From the NCBI GenBank assembly GCA_916610825.1, contig OU744453.1, forward strand, positions 1,093,001 through 1,157,000: 64,000 nucleotides of DNA, read 5' to 3'. Position numbers and translations under genes: made by a program. The notes beneath the pieces were generated by a model that worked only from the letters and a program-made list of their open reading frames with translations, was not told the origin of the DNA and did not search any database. Source of the stretch: Haliclystus octoradiatus (Eukaryota > Cnidaria > Staurozoa > Stauromedusae > Haliclystidae). Each line of letters starts with the position of its first letter. Within the stretch, counting starts at the first letter, position 1. This document shows, in pieces, positions 1 to 20,549 of the stretch.

Positions 1-166
1 CAATGTATATCTCTATCTTTGCTGGCTGTTATGTTATCTACATCATACACAGTACACTACCATCAACTTATTTTGTATTTGGTCAACTATAAAAATGGTA
101 ACATTTTTCTCAGTTGTGTTACTCCTTCATTGAATTTCATTGATTTTAATCTTCTTTCTTTTGTAG

Positions 167-2524
167 CGTTCATACAGAAAAGAATTATTTGATGATTGCT
201 TGAACTTGTTGCAACGAACTTGCATGAAGACACCGGTCAGTTGTAATACTGTAAATATGATCTGTTCTTCTGTGATACATTGTGCTTGATATACAGACTC
301 TGTCTGATCAACAACGTTATCAATCATACGACAATATACGTGTTAGCCAGTTAGACACTCTTTTATATCAAATTATTTACTTTACCTCTTGAATTGAATG
401 ATTCACCTTGTGTACTAATAATTATAAAACCTAGCATGCAAAAAGGCAGTATTATCACCAGTTCTTGTTAATGTGAATACCTTGCAAATGAGGAATGGGT
501 GAAGATGATAACCACGGGCGAGAAAGAATGTTAATTGAGATAAATTACTGAGCAAGTATTCTAGAAATATTTTGTTATTCCTGAAGTACTTTCATCTCAA
601 TTTGTTAGCTTTAGAGAATTCCTCAAATCAGCTCTAAAGCAAAGAGGGTTCAATTATAGCATCGACTTAGCTATGTAGATTGTATTTATAATTCTTGACT
701 CTCCGTGAACAAGGCTTTCTTTATTTTCAACTTATCCCTTTATCTGTCACTACTTGCCACCATTTTTATTTGGATAACCTGAGTGGTGATTATTGCTTTT
801 AAATCGTCTATGTGCTTGACCAATCATATTGGTTCATTATCGTATTCAAAATTACTTATTAATTTATCATTGAGTAATATTGTTCATTAATTTGTTTTCA
901 GCGAGAAATTGATATTTTAAAACAATTTGCAGTTGACGTCGAAGAGATAGTTGAGGAAACTAGAAGATGTGCTGAACAAATTGATGACGCTCCAGATGAA
1001 TTCATGGGTATGTTTCCTATAATCACTAATCACTGTAAATAGATATCTGATAGCTGATGCCAATCTCATTTTCACAACGTGACTAATTTTCAATTAATTA
1101 TTCTATAAATGCTCTGAATAATTAATTGAGCATTGTATCAAACGCTAATGTGGAAAAATACAATCCAGCTATAATATTCATATTGTATTTATAGTGTTCA
1201 GGTAAATGCGCTGTAGATATCCGATTGAAAACTAGAGGATCTCGTTAACAAGCTGCATTGATTTCAGATATCCGATTGAACATTGTACTATTTGACTTTT
1301 TGATTTTAATGTGTATAATCCTGATTGTCTCATTATGTTGACAGATCCACTGATGTTTACATTGATGCGCGAACCTGTTCTCTTGCCCAGCGGTATTATA
1401 ATGGATCGTGCTGTCATTTTACGTCATCTACTTAACTCTGCCACAGACCCCTTCAATCGTCAAGAATTAACCGTTGATATGCTGAAACCAGGTATAATTA
1501 ATTGATATTATTAGCTCAAATCATAGCATGGGGAATTCCAATAGATTATAAGTGCAAAATGTTATCTATATGTTATCAAATGTAAATTAGGAGATTCGCT
1601 GCACCTTGGAACAGTTTGCCATTTGACTTGTGAGCCGTTAATTCACTTCATATTTTAAAAAAGAAGCTTGAAACACATTTATTTAAGATTGCATTCTAAT
1701 CTGGACATTTTAAACGTAAATCATCGAACCATCTTATCAACATTATTTATATAGCCCGGTATATAGGCATGTTATTTCAATCTCATTATTTATTATGTAA
1801 ATACTGCTACTGTTGTAAGCTCTCTTGGTCAGGACATGTAAATAGCGTGTTATAAATTACAAACTTATTATGATTACTCTAATTATTTATTGCATCCCCA
1901 AATTCAAGACAATACAGCAGTTCCATCTGCTCAAGAAACGGTCCCGCCCTCCTTTCCCGGGACTCTAGATCTACCTGAAAATCAGACAACAAAATAAATG
2001 TTTCTATCGCCACAAAGAGGGGTGTTGATTTATGTGTTTAAGTCTCTTCGGAGTTCCCTTGTCAATTTCATATTTGTCATTGTTAATACCAGTCAATTGG
2101 GAAAAAAATCACGATAATTCTATTCAATTTACTTTATTCATCCCACCTCAAAACAATGAAACTTCTAAACTACGAAGAGGCTTATCACTGGGGGTGTTAT
2201 GTTTTATTCACTGCAGAACTTTTATTGGACGCTACACTTTTCTAAAAATGGAATCTCTCGCCAACCTATATTGCTGAGGAAGTTCCCACCCCCGCGAGTT
2301 CATAATCATCATCATCATCATGTATGACATTTATCTTAAAATCTGATTAGATCAGCTATCAGCGTCATTTACAGAATACAGAATTTTTACATCAGTATTA
2401 ATGAACAGTTGTCATCTCATTCATCTGCTTTCCTCTTGCAGAGCCTGAACTTCAAGCAAAAATTGATGAATGGCTTGCGAGTCGTAAAGTTGATAGAACA
2501 TCATCAAAGAAAGATACACTTTAA
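167..2524 (+). CDS. UBE4B: UBE4B-type ubiquitin conjugation factor E4 B, C-terminal exons (5' partial)
   Basis: E4/E3 ubiquitin ligase of the Ufd2 family, which extends ubiquitin chains through a C-terminal U-box that recruits E2. Four exons fit: 167-235, 902-1007, 1345-1491 and 2442-2524 (TAA). All junctions are GT-AG with matching phase (0, 1, 1). The first exon reads [16 protein letters not shown], like the helical stretch before the U-box in vertebrate UBE4B. The second ends in DAPDEFM, and the third is the U-box core with [21 protein letters not shown] and DPFNR, which are diagnostic for this family. The fourth gives the last U-box helix ([10 protein letters not shown]) and a short Ser/Lys-rich tail ending KKDTL. 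As expected for a U-box, there are no zinc-binding Cys/His. Everything upstream (core Ufd2 domain) lies outside the window. The first donor (GTCAGT) is the weakest call. Confidence 0.93.
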
Positions 2525-2528
2525 TAAA
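2523..2528 (+). promoter_or_regulatory. Candidate poly(A) signal of UBE4B
   Basis: AATAAA overlaps the stop codon (last two bases of TAA onward). If used, the 3' UTR would be only tens of bases. No other canonical AATAAA was noted in the next ~150 bases. Inference from the motif only. Confidence 0.35.
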
Positions 2529-4491
2529 ATTAACCTTCAAATAAGATTATCACATAAAACGATATTGAAATTGTAAATAACTTATTGTTTATTGTAAACT
2601 AACCCCAACTCTAATCAATTTAGTAACATTTTTTTGTTGAAGTTGAACAAATAACTGCTTGAATACAGATCTACAGTATATATTTAATGGTGTATATAGT
2701 TTTTCTCTAGAGATCGCACTATACTATATCGTCTTGCGTACGATGTACACCATTTAGGAACGGCCATTTAGGAACGGAATGCATATGTTTATATATGTTT
2801 AGCAGTTATGGATCGAAGGCGAGGTGAAAATCGGCTGATAATGACTCAAGCCCGCCGAAGTCGTTATGCCGATGTTCATCGAGGTGGAGATCAATCACTA
2901 TTTTGGTCAACGACCAACTTGAAATATATAATCAAAACATTGTATTTTAATGCATCAAACACGTAAATATCCGTTGTGTCTATTCGCCAGAATGGTTAGA
3001 AAACACGAAGCGGTCAATACATTTTAGAATTGACTGCTGTTCGACCAATCGAATTTCTCAATTTTTGTATTGACGATGACTAAAGGTCCAATAACTGAGT
3101 GTTCCGTCGGATTGCTTAGGAATGGAGACGATGTCAAAAGATCAATTTTATTCTTTTCACAACGCCACTGTTGATATCGTTAAATGTGCTTAAATCCAAC
3201 ACCATAGAAACCCCAACGTTCAATTCTACACTATATGGCATGAACGGTCAACTGTGTCTAGTTTTATCAGCTGGTGAGATCTGGTGTTCATATGGGTGTA
3301 CTGCTCATCATGGTGAAAATGAATCTAAAAACTTTATCAGAGAATCCTTGATTGAAAAATAAACTTATACCTGATATTTCTTCTAAGTTTGAGGCCCCCA
3401 GGGTTCCAGATGTTCCTCTGGGGCCTCGGGATTTTAGGATCCGTGATGCTATTGAGAGTATGGTCTTCAAATTCGCATTTATAGCGTCTGTTTTATGTCC
3501 AGTTGACAATTGCGCTAGATCACAACAGATCATCCGTAGGCCATTCAGAACCATGTGGTAGTTGCGTGAGAACTACGTAAAAAGACTAAAAACGGGAATG
3601 CGAGAATTCAGCATCATTTTATAGTCTTAAAAGCTGGAAATAAATTATGAAAAAAATGTAATGAACAATAAATGTCCCCCCTCCCCCTAATTGAAATTTT
3701 CAATGTGTTCTACGGGATGAAACGATACTCATTTGCCAGGTAGGAATTACAAGGAATTTACACACCACGCTGAAAACCCATAATCGTGTACGTGGACCAC
3801 ACCTTTAGACTTTAGAATCTCAGATCCGAATAATGTTGGGACGTACGGTGGAACTGATGATATTTCGTTGTGACTTCTGCTGCTGTTTTATACAATACCA
3901 TAAAATGACATATCATTTGCGTTTTTTTGGCCTTATTGATCAACATGTGTTTACACGAGACAGCTGTAGTCTATATTTTGTATTACTGGTCAATACTGCC
4001 ATTCGATTGGTTCATGAATGTATCGTAGTACTAGCTTACGACTGCATATTTACATACGGGTGATCTCAGGTGGTGTCAGGGACTAATATGCTACCAATAT
4101 TGCTCATTGATTGGTTAACATCATATTTCTCAATCATGATTGGTCCAATGAGCTACCTTGAGCCTGTATTTTGAGTTGTGAGCACAAACCACTCCCTGCA
4201 AAGCAGCCATCTTGGAAGGAAGTGGAACATTCAGTGCGCCTTGGCATTCTTGTTTAACTTCTGCATGAGTTGATCACTTACATGGGCAGGAGTTTGCGTT
4301 GTTTAGATTTTAAAACTTTTACATTATCCTGTGGTGTCAATTATCTTACTTATTTGAAGTGATAATCATTCTGGTTGTATTACAAACGCTTACATTTGTG
4401 CAAATTTTGCGCTGCAGTACATAAGTAGTTGGACCTACTTTGGCAGCTGTAGGTGAAGTACTGGATTTTGCTCCCATCGTAGTCGTACACC
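2525..4491. other. Intergenic region UBE4B to GNB1, with putative GNB1 promoter and 5' UTR
   Basis: No coding sequence is supported; ORFs up to 88 codons lack family resemblance. Near 3390-3425 there is a small GC-rich hairpin (GGCCCCC facing GGGGCC). At about 4206-4215 the sequence GCCATCTTGG matches the reverse of the YY1 core (AAGATGGC), a common element at TATA-less housekeeping gene starts. It lies ~280 bp before the GNB1 ATG, so a start site nearby is plausible. No TATA box is evident. Confidence 0.4.
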
Positions 4492-11782
<7,291 letters not shown>

Positions 11783-14644
11783 GCATTTTGGTTTTATTTG
11801 GACAAAGCAGCATACATCATTAACACATACTAGTTGCAACAATATATTAAAAGACGATTTGACATTATTTTATAATGACAAAATATCTCATAATAACAAT
11901 GACAATGAATGCAGCATTAAAAAAGAGACTGACGACATTGTGCTATTGTTGTTGCTAGTAGCAACGCAGCGGCATATTGTGTGTGATTATTAAACGGATA
12001 AAACAGTGGATAACCAGATATGGTTATGTACGTAATTTGACGGTATAAATATACCCTCTATTATTGCTGTTGATGATGGATTGTCGCATTATGCTTACAT
12101 GTGATATTCGGTTGAGAGAATTTGGGTACAAACTATTATCCATAGGTATTACATCCTATAGAACATTAATGTAACTATCCTAGGTATCGACAGCTTCTGA
12201 AATGATAAATCCGCTTGAACTTTGTTTATTTTAAAAATTATTCTCCCCTATGTCTGCTGTATAAAAAAACACAGTGATTGTTAATAAATAGTTTGCCTCC
12301 TTTCTTTCAACTTGACAATTATTACTTTTTGTTGTTTAATTTCTTAGATTTAGTATATTATGTAATAGATAGACACCCCATTTCATTTCAATTGTTTTCA
12401 AACTTTCCAATCGCTGTATATAATTTAGTATCAATCTAAAAAAAATATCATTGTTAGTTTATTTGTTTTTCTGTTAATCGTCTTATTTCTTATCGCTTTA
12501 AATCATTTTTAAGTTGCAATTACAAATCTAAACCCATCAATGAGATGATCCCAATGTTTGATTTATGTTAAAGATGAAAAACCTTTAAACTGATGCTGCT
12601 TCTAATCAATATTTGAAACTCTTTCAAGAGGCTTAAAGAAGTGTAGATTGCAAGTATATGGGATTTATACAGTTGTAGATTGGATGACAAGGTATTATAT
12701 CTTATATTATATAGTTGGTCGTTGTATAGAGGTGGCCGTTAAAACAGGCATGACTCTGTAAGATTTCCAAGCGATTGATTAAATGTAAACTATAGGCACA
12801 ACAATACCATTGACAGACAACAACTGTGGCAGCGCGACTACTAAATATGCTTAACTAATGCGGCTAGTCTTTGAAACAACAAGAATGAGCTCAAAGCTTA
12901 TTGAAGACCGGAGTAAGATAAACTTCACGCACTGTAATTTTGCAAGAGAGCAAATGACGATACATCGTTGAATGTAAATGTATTTTATTTCCGTAAAACA
13001 AAATGTTGGTTAACATACAGAAAATTATATTAAAATTTATGATTTTAAGTTATATATATATATAATGAATAATAGGTTATAGTTGTAGGTATGATGGCAA
13101 CATCGGCAATTAATCTGGACAAAGAAACACAGATATCGTATCGAATAAAGATATCCGCTACCCGAACGTTTAGATTGCGTGGAAAGGTTGACGTGGTCCG
13201 ATAACACTATACAGTTTACTGCATGACAAACCCCTTCTACTTAACTATGTGAGTAAACCTATATATTTTTGAAATTTCTATCGGTTCTCAATCATTAAGC
13301 GAACAAAATTATTTCTTGGATGTTTTGATGAGAAATGATATACATATCTACAATGCACCAATCAGACACTGTCATGCCGTAGGCTCTCGGGACCTCGTTT
13401 CTTTTCCTGTTTCGGATAAATCTGATAAGCTTAATCAAGATAAACTTAACAGATATGAAGGCGATTCACAACCGATCCGTAAAAGTTTCAAATTTGTTTG
13501 TCTGAGAGCATTCAATTTCCTAGCATTTCATACTACAAAGTCTTTTGTAAAATACATCGTCTGCTGAATCAATAAAAAGTCAAATAAAAATTATAGATAA
13601 TGGATATTGTAGTATACTGTATTGAATCACGTGGTATAGGCATAGTTGTTAATAGCAACTACGTACTGACTTCAAATTACCAAAGACATTGGGTAGCGTC
13701 AAGATATGTAACTATGGTAACTTAAGCATTCGATTATTTCTTTGGCCGCTGTATTGTTTATTCATTTAAGAATTGGAATTGACTTTAACCCGAGACGGGT
13801 ATTACGTGTGGTCAAATTGATTGCGACCTTTTCACGCTTTTCTCACTGATCATTTGGATACGCAAGTCAAACAGCGTGTTCCCGCACTTCACAGACGCAA
13901 CAGCTGAAAAGTTAATCATAATGGAGAAATTAAATGAATATGATAGATCAATAATATAATCAAGCTAACTGTGGAAAATGGTAAGTGCTACCCTTCAAGA
14001 CTTATTACAAATAAGTAGCAATGGATAAATTATACCAGCATTTAAAAACTTTTGTTGTGCTAGCAAAACAACCATTTATGCTATTCCTATTAATTAATTG
14101 ATTCTCACTTGAGAGGACATTGAATTTTATTCAAATAATAACCATGCTCACTACTTGGTTCATAAGAAACTTTCTTTAGCGATAAATATGACAACTTCTA
14201 TCAATAAATGTTATCACAATTGGTATTAATAGTTTTGAACGAATATTGTTTGTGATATATCTCACAAAGGAGTTCTTAATATTTAATTTCGCAAGTTCCA
14301 TAAATAGTAATATAATATATGGATTGTTCATTTTAACTAATTCCAAGGTGTAATATTAACCAATAATCTTTATCATTTAATTGTTTTATTTTGAAAAGTG
14401 ATAGACAATCTATACTCAATAATTATTAATTAGAAATTTAGATGCTTTTCTAACAATTTATATGGTTGCTGATTTGGTAACAGTCAAATCTAGTAGATCT
14501 GTAAACAATTGCAATAGATCGGATATTTTTATTATTAATTATTCCTTCACCATTTTTAAACTTTTCTAAATCTCATTAATTAATGTTGTAATCTTATTTC
14601 TTCAGCTTTCTTAGCATTCATATCATATCAAAGATCGTCACAAA
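11783..14644. other. Intergenic region GNB1 to SLC7A, with 3' UTR and SLC7A 5' UTR intron
   Basis: Candidate GNB1 poly(A) signal AATAAA at 12283-12288. No coding gene is supported; the 83-codon ORF near 13316 resembles nothing. Just before the transporter there is a plausible non-coding first exon ending at ~13979, with donor GTAAGT. It would be joined to an acceptor TTTCTTCAG ending ~14605, leaving a short 5' UTR before the ATG at 14645. The region 13020-13070 is TA-rich low complexity. Near 12715-12760 is a fragment of the dispersed 'gtggccgttaaaacaggc' repeat also seen at 57826 and 59740. Confidence 0.4.
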
Positions 14645-17154
14645 ATGATGGAATTAGCAAAGAAGGCCACAAACTATTGGTTTCAATCGATATTTTGTAG
14701 GAAAAAGTTGAAAAAGCGTTCATCAGATCGTCTAGGCTTATCACGATGTTTAACGACTACACAATTAATTTCACTGGGAGTTGGTGCAACACTTGGTGCT
14801 GGCACTTATGTAGTAACAGGACAAGTAGCAGCTAACATTGCTGGACCTGCTGTGGTTTTATCATTTGTTATAGCTGCCTTCACGTCAATCTTATCTGGGT
14901 TATGTTATGCTGAATTTGGATCACGTGTCCCAGAAACAACCGGTAGCGCTTATACATATAGCTATGTTACTGTGGGTGAAATATGGGCGTTTATGATTGG
15001 TTGGAATTTAGTATTAGAGTATATGATTGGAACAGCGGCTGACGCAGCGGCATTGTCAGCATCAATTGATTACGCAATTGGTTATAGGATTAAAAATTTA
15101 ACAATCACGTATCTGGGAACATTCGAAACACCTTATTTGGGAGAATACCCTGACGTTCTATCATTTGTATTGACCATAATTGTGACATTTATCTTAGCAC
15201 TTGGTGTAAGGGAATCAGCTAATTTTACAACACTTTTTAATATTTTTAATGTTGCTGTCGTAATATTCATTATTGTTACTGGTTTATTTTTTGTTGATAT
15301 AAATAATTGGACTGGTGGTGCTGGATTCTTTCCCTACGGGGCATCTGGAGTTATATCAGGGGCTGCAACATGTTTTTATGCATTTGTTGGCTTTGATATT
15401 ATCGCAACAACTGGCGAAGAAGCTGAAAATCCAGGAAAATCAATTCCAATAGCAATCGTGGCATCATTATTAATAGTATTCTTTGCTTACTTTGGTGTAT
15501 CATCAGTAGTGACATTAATGGTATCCTATGATAAGTTAGATAGACTTACACCTATACCAGATGCATTTAGACAACGTGGTTTGTCATGGGCTAATTACAT
15601 CATATCTGTTGGTGCCATATGTGGCTTATCATCAAGTCTCTTAGGAAATCTATTTCCACTACCAAGAATCATCTATGCAATGTCTAACGATGGTTTATTA
15701 TTTAAATTGTTTTCAAATATTAATAAAAAGACTGAAGTACCGGTTAATGCTACTATATATCCAGGTATCATGACAGCATTATTTGGTTTATTATTTGATT
15801 TAGAAGAATTAGTGGAAATGATGAGTATAGGCACATTGTTGGCCTACACTCTCGTTTCCTTGTCAATTCTTATATTAAGATATCAGCCGGGTACACATGC
15901 AGACGAGGATGAATCTGATGCAAAAGAGGCTGTCGAACAATATATAGTTACAGATGCTACATCTGTAATACTTGATACTGAGACACAACCTGTATTGGAA
16001 AAGACTTTAGCTGATTTCAGTGAATCAAGTCAATTATTAGATGATAGTAAAGATGAGTTAACTCATGATCGAAGTAAAAGAGGTCCTACATTAGTAACTG
16101 GACGAATAGTAACTTGTAGTGGACTTCTACTAATAGTTTGGTTCGTTGGTTTCAATAGTACAATATTATTCTCAATGGATGCTATTTTAGATAAAAGTAT
16201 TTGGGCGATTGGATTATTAACTTTTTTTGGAATTTCTATTATTGTATCAATTACAGTAGTTTATTCAATGCCTCAATCAAAAGTAAAAGTTGACTTTATG
16301 GCACCATGTGTTCCGGCATTGCCAATATTAGCTATGTATTTTAATGTGTTTTTAATGTTAAAGTTATCAACGATAACATGGGTCAGATTTGCAGCTTGGA
16401 TGATAATAGGTGAGTCGCAAGTCTTTTCTTAACCATATTGATCGACATAATTCTGGATGTTAACTTAGAATGACTGGAATACAAATGGGCGTGTCATTTT
16501 TATGCAAATCCACAAACTGTGTAGTAGTGCCATAACAATTCTATAGGTAATGAAAATAGTCTAGAATTATTCACCATGATATCCTGAACCAATTAGAGTC
16601 AACAAATATTTTAAATGTGCACCGGAACTACTTCCAAGGCTAAAACACACATAGAGAAATGAAAAGAGCCTGGAATTACTTGCGCTACATATTGTAAAAT
16701 TTATGCTGATGATTTATTTGCTTGTTCAGAATGTCATGTTTATTAATTCTAAACTATTTACAGGAACTTTTATTTTATTCTATTCTATCATACAATGGAA
16801 ATCATTACAGATGCACAGTCTGCAGAGGGTCCTATAGGATGCGTATGGTTCATGGATCAGTGGCAGAACATTTTAAAAAACCGCGTTTCACCAGAGTCAG
16901 CATGCATGCAGCCTGCGCGCAGATTCAAATCTTTTTTTATGATTAGTAGTCATAAAACTGATTATAACAAAAAAGATTTGGGTCTGCGCGCATACATGAG
17001 AAATTAAAGATATTCAATAATTGATCATTGTTCTTTCTACAATTCATATATTCTTTTGCTCATAGGGACTGTAATTTATCTCTTTTATGGTACATGGCAT
17101 AGTAAAGTACGACTTGATGCTGTCAAAGAAGAAGAATTGATTAGCATGACTTAG
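14645..17154 (+). CDS. Cationic amino acid transporter (CAT-type, SLC7A family)
   Basis: Plasma-membrane carrier of the CAT branch of SLC7 (SLC7A1-4/14), predicted to take up arginine, lysine and ornithine. Two coding exons, 14645-16409 and 17066-17154 (TAG), join in phase 1 across a GT-AG intron (ATAATAG|GTGAGT) to give 617 residues, normal for CATs. The start is supported by the following LSRCLTTTQLISLGVGATLG, the first conserved helix with its GVGATLGAGTYV substrate motif. Next come GLCYAEFGSRVPETTGSAYT and VTVGEIWAFMIGWNLVLEY, both hallmarks of the family. About 14 hydrophobic segments are visible. A ~65-residue acidic hydrophilic loop (DEDESDAKEA and onward) sits between later helices, as in vertebrate CATs. 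The second exon adds the end of the last helix and a short acidic tail (KEEELISMT). Which paralogue cannot be settled. Confidence 0.95.
16490..16690. repeat. Diverged relative of the 33.26 kb fold-back element
   Basis: In the SLC7A intron. It shares ordered words with the left arm at 33259-33453: tagtctagaattattcacc, then accaattagagt, then gtgcaccggaact, then agagcctgga. Divergence is high; only family membership is claimed. Confidence 0.45.
16911..16991. repeat. Short palindromic element, deletion derivative of the TAGCCTGCGCGCAG family
   Basis: Inverted arms GCCTGCGCGCAGATTCAAAT and GATTTGGGTCTGCGCGCA flank a ~40-bp core containing TTATGATTAGTAG. The arms match the terminal inverted repeats of the 851-bp element at 24863-25713. 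It is therefore probably a much-deleted member inserted in the SLC7A intron. Confidence 0.6.
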
Positions 17155-17811
17155 CCTAATTATAACAATTTATATATATAATTTAATGAATGAAATAATT
17201 CGATATTTTTCAATCTTCTATTCTATATAGCTTTGTATCTATAGTAAATTGATAATTTTCTTAATTAAAAATAATATTATACGTTCATTATTTATGCAGT
17301 CATCTTTGGTGGTCTTTGATGGTGAGGAAAAGTGCATGATTTTAATTCCGTCTGTGATAAACAATGAATAACATTGTGTGCTCTAATAAATTTTGGGATG
17401 ATACCTGTAAGAGTGACCGCTATAGACAGGTGGCCGCTATAGTAGGTTTAAGTGATACGGTATTTCCTTGTTTCAGTATACGGTCTGCGTATTTTTCTTG
17501 CCTCTGATCGACCCATGCAACTCTCAATTTAACTGCAATTCACAAACAGTGTATAATTATTTTCAATATATTTTCAAGCTTCTCTTAATATAAATTAATA
17601 AATTTCTACAAAATATTTATTTATTTATACATATCCTAAACTGCCATCAATTATTCAAAGGCAATCAATCATGATTTGCAAATGTTGTTCATATCATTTT
17701 AGTAAATTTTTACAAAATTATCGGACTCGAAACACTTACATAAATTGTGTAATGTTTGTGTTAATCCTATATAATATTCAGTAATATTTTTTACATTTTT
17801 CATAAATCTAA
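17155..17811. other. Convergent intergenic spacer between SLC7A and the tandem-C2 gene
   Basis: Very AT-rich 3' UTR sequence for both neighbours. AATAAA at 17385-17390 is a candidate poly(A) signal for the transporter. TTTATTTATTTA at ~17615-17630 reads AATAAATAAA on the minus strand and may serve the C2 gene. A fragment of the dispersed 'gtgaccgctatagacaggtg' repeat lies at ~17415-17460. Confidence 0.4.
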
Positions 17812-19329
17812 TTACTTCAGAATTTTTAATAATGGATTACCATTAACATGCTGATGTTCACATAAACAGTGCCATTGTACTGCAGCCTCGTGTACAGCAC
17901 TTTTACGTATCATATCATCCCAATGATTAGCCTCGAGTTGACCACTACAATGTTTCCCAAACGAGATCCATCCAATTTTCTCTTGTGAATTCCATCTTCC
18001 AGCAGAATAACTGACACTTAACATAAGAGTTTGAATAAATAATTGATCTTGTCCTAAACTAAACTCAAATGGTTTATTACATCCAGGATTATCAATTGTC
18101 ATTTTTAAAAATGTTGTTTTTCGTTGTAGGCATTCACACGTTGCAGAAATGACTTCAGCTTGTAAAATTATTTCGCGACACATTAAATCTCTTAATTTCC
18201 CTAAACGTGTACTTTGTTTAATATCAATTATTAAACTTGATGTCTGTGATATATATTGTAATGATAATAAAATTTCTAATTTACCACTTTTCGGTACTAA
18301 AACCGCTTTTCTTCCTTGTTTTGAATGTTGATGTTCCGCAAATTTCCCAGTTCCAAAATCTACAAAATCAACTGTAATAGGTAACATCTCTGAAGTGAGG
18401 TTAATTTCACCAAGACGAACAAAACTTTCAGCCAATACAATGTCTTTGAACAAAGCGCGTGACCCACATAATTTAAATTGTAATGCCATACCATCGATTT
18501 GATGACGAGGAAATAAATAATATACAAACATTTCATCCATTTCGACAGACATAAAGTTCTTTGATGTACTAAGTACTACAGCTTCAAAAACAGCAGATGT
18601 ACAACGCTGACTTTTTTCTGGCGTTAATAAAGCACATTTCACTTTCCCTTTCAAACGTGTCACCTCACCAATTACATCTTCAACAAAACTGCAACTAACT
18701 TCTAATTTTTTTATATAAACAACTAATTTTCCAACATGTAATGTAAAATCTAAATTAATATCTAATTTAGCAGCTTCCTTATCATTTAATAAATCTTTGT
18801 CATTATCTTGATTATTAATCATAAATTGAACTGGTGGTGGTGGTTGAGGTAGACTTCGTTTTGGTTGACTAACAACACTAGAACGTTGCGATGATGCTAA
18901 ATAATCCTTTTGTAATAGTAATTTATATGCATCTGAATGCATCGAATCATTATCAGTTGAAGGGTCAGAATAATTTTGTGGACTTTCATTAAATTCATTC
19001 ACATAATTATATCTACCATGGTAATAATTAGGCATTTCATTTTGATGATTATAACCTGTATTTGAATTTATCATACCACCCATATCTTGTCCATTTTGAT
19101 AAATTCCTTGTTGATGATGTTGCGATGATGTTTGATGCATAATATCTCCATCGTAAGGCCCCGCGTAAGGCATATGTATTTGATCTGTTATATTGTAATG
19201 TTGGTGTTCTTGATCAACATTGCTTTTTGAAGTTGCTACTGAAATAGAAAACATTGTTGTTTCACAACTTGAATCAACATCAGTTAATTTTGGAGCATTT
19301 TCTCCGCTTTGTGAGTTACTATTCCCCAT
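17812..19329 (-). CDS. Synaptotagmin-like tandem C2-domain protein, single exon
   Basis: Predicted membrane-associated protein of 505 residues with two C-terminal C2 domains. The upstream in-frame Met at 19365 would add 12 residues. I prefer the Met at 19329 because it begins MGNSNSQS, a good N-myristoylation signal (Gly2, Ser6). Residues ~1-185 are low complexity, rich in Asn, Gln, His, Tyr and Ser, with a proline run QPPPPVQ. C2A follows at roughly 190-340. C2B, at roughly 350-495, starts KLEILLSLQY and ends with the synaptotagmin-type signature GRWNSQEKIGWISFG, SGQLEANHWDDM and VQWHCL. The Asp cluster that binds Ca2+ in both loops is not apparent, so Ca2+-independent binding is likely. There is no N-terminal TM helix, unlike classic synaptotagmins. 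TAA stop at 17812-17814. Exact paralogue (Syt14/16/17-like, TC2N-like) unresolved. Confidence 0.85.
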   Translation of the reverse strand: MGNSNSQSGENAPKLTDVDSSCETTMFSISVATSKSNVDQEHQHYNITDQIHMPYAGPYDGDIMHQTSSQHHQQGIYQNGQDMGGMINSNTGYNHQNEMPNYYHGRYNYVNEFNESPQNYSDPSTDNDSMHSDAYKLLLQKDYLASSQRSSVVSQPKRSLPQPPPPVQFMINNQDNDKDLLNDKEAAKLDINLDFTLHVGKLVVYIKKLEVSCSFVEDVIGEVTRLKGKVKCALLTPEKSQRCTSAVFEAVVLSTSKNFMSVEMDEMFVYYLFPRHQIDGMALQFKLCGSRALFKDIVLAESFVRLGEINLTSEMLPITVDFVDFGTGKFAEHQHSKQGRKAVLVPKSGKLEILLSLQYISQTSSLIIDIKQSTRLGKLRDLMCREIILQAEVISATCECLQRKTTFLKMTIDNPGCNKPFEFSLGQDQLFIQTLMLSVSYSAGRWNSQEKIGWISFGKHCSGQLEANHWDDMIRKSAVHEAAVQWHCLCEHQHVNGNPLLKILK

Positions 19330-20518
19330 TGCGTTCACAGTTTTTCTATTTTTGTTATTCTTCAAACATTTTCTTTGTCATGAATATAAAGCATAGAGAG
19401 ATACACATTATCTGCTATATCTCTACTTTAATTGCCTTGCTTAATTACTAACAACTCATGATACTCTTCTAGATAAATATATACATATAAAACTTTTAAT
19501 ATTTCGTCGCACTTGTTGCATATATAGTATATATGCTATTGGATGAACCATATGTTTCGATGGGGAACGTTTCTCTTATTAAACGCCTAACCACAAAGCC
19601 ATTTCACAGATCACAGATCAGAGCACCAGAACCAACAGCTGGGTTGATGCTTCTACAAAATATTTGTGTTCAATTTCAATTCAAAAATGATCCTATAAAT
19701 GTCATACCCAATAGAACATATCTAGAGGCTATTATACAGTTTGTTCCTTAAATAAAATTATTTTGTTTATCCTACTGTATGTGTTATACATACACACAGA
19801 GAACATAATTTAAATACATCGGTTAAAATTTCAAAGATCTTCTTAAATAAAGTCGCATTGTTTATATATTTATATAGGATGTATCTTCTACTCACCGTGT
19901 TGTGTTGTTTCTCTGTCAGTCTTTAAGCGATTCTGAATAAAAGTCAACATAATTTCATAGGACGGTCCCTTTGCGATTGTTAAAACGGTCTGAAATAAAA
20001 TTGGATTAAATTGTGACTTTATATCTCGAAATAGTTCTAACGATGGGAATATTAACTTCACTTGTCACAGGTAGCATTCGAGCTTTGCATATCACAGTAG
20101 GGTTGAGAATAAGGCCTTGTGTTCCGACAGCGATTGTCTACTCGTGTCTACACAATAAACAGAAATTAGGCCGTGGAATGAATTAACGAAACTGATCTTA
20201 AAGAAATAAAATTTAAAATTCAATTTGGGGCTTAGGATAGAATATCAAATTTTACATCTATATGGTTTGATAACAAATATAATAATTTCATTTTATAAAC
20301 ATGCTTTTTTAATAACAAATGATCGATGTATTGTATGATAGATGCCTGTTTCTATATATTTAGTTGTCAAGACAAAAGGATGACAGGTGAAAAATCACAA
20401 CGAGATTATTAATAATTAATGACATCCAAGAGAGATTCAGAAATGGCAGAAGAAAGAACATTACAATCGCCGCGTTTTTTAAAACAATATTTATATGAAA
20501 ACTGTTGGCCTTCACTCT

Positions 20519-20549
<31 letters not shown>

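Noticed and set aside
13316-13567. 83-codon ORF between GNB1 and SLC7A
   Set aside because: No homology, no splice context, and composition like the surrounding spacer.
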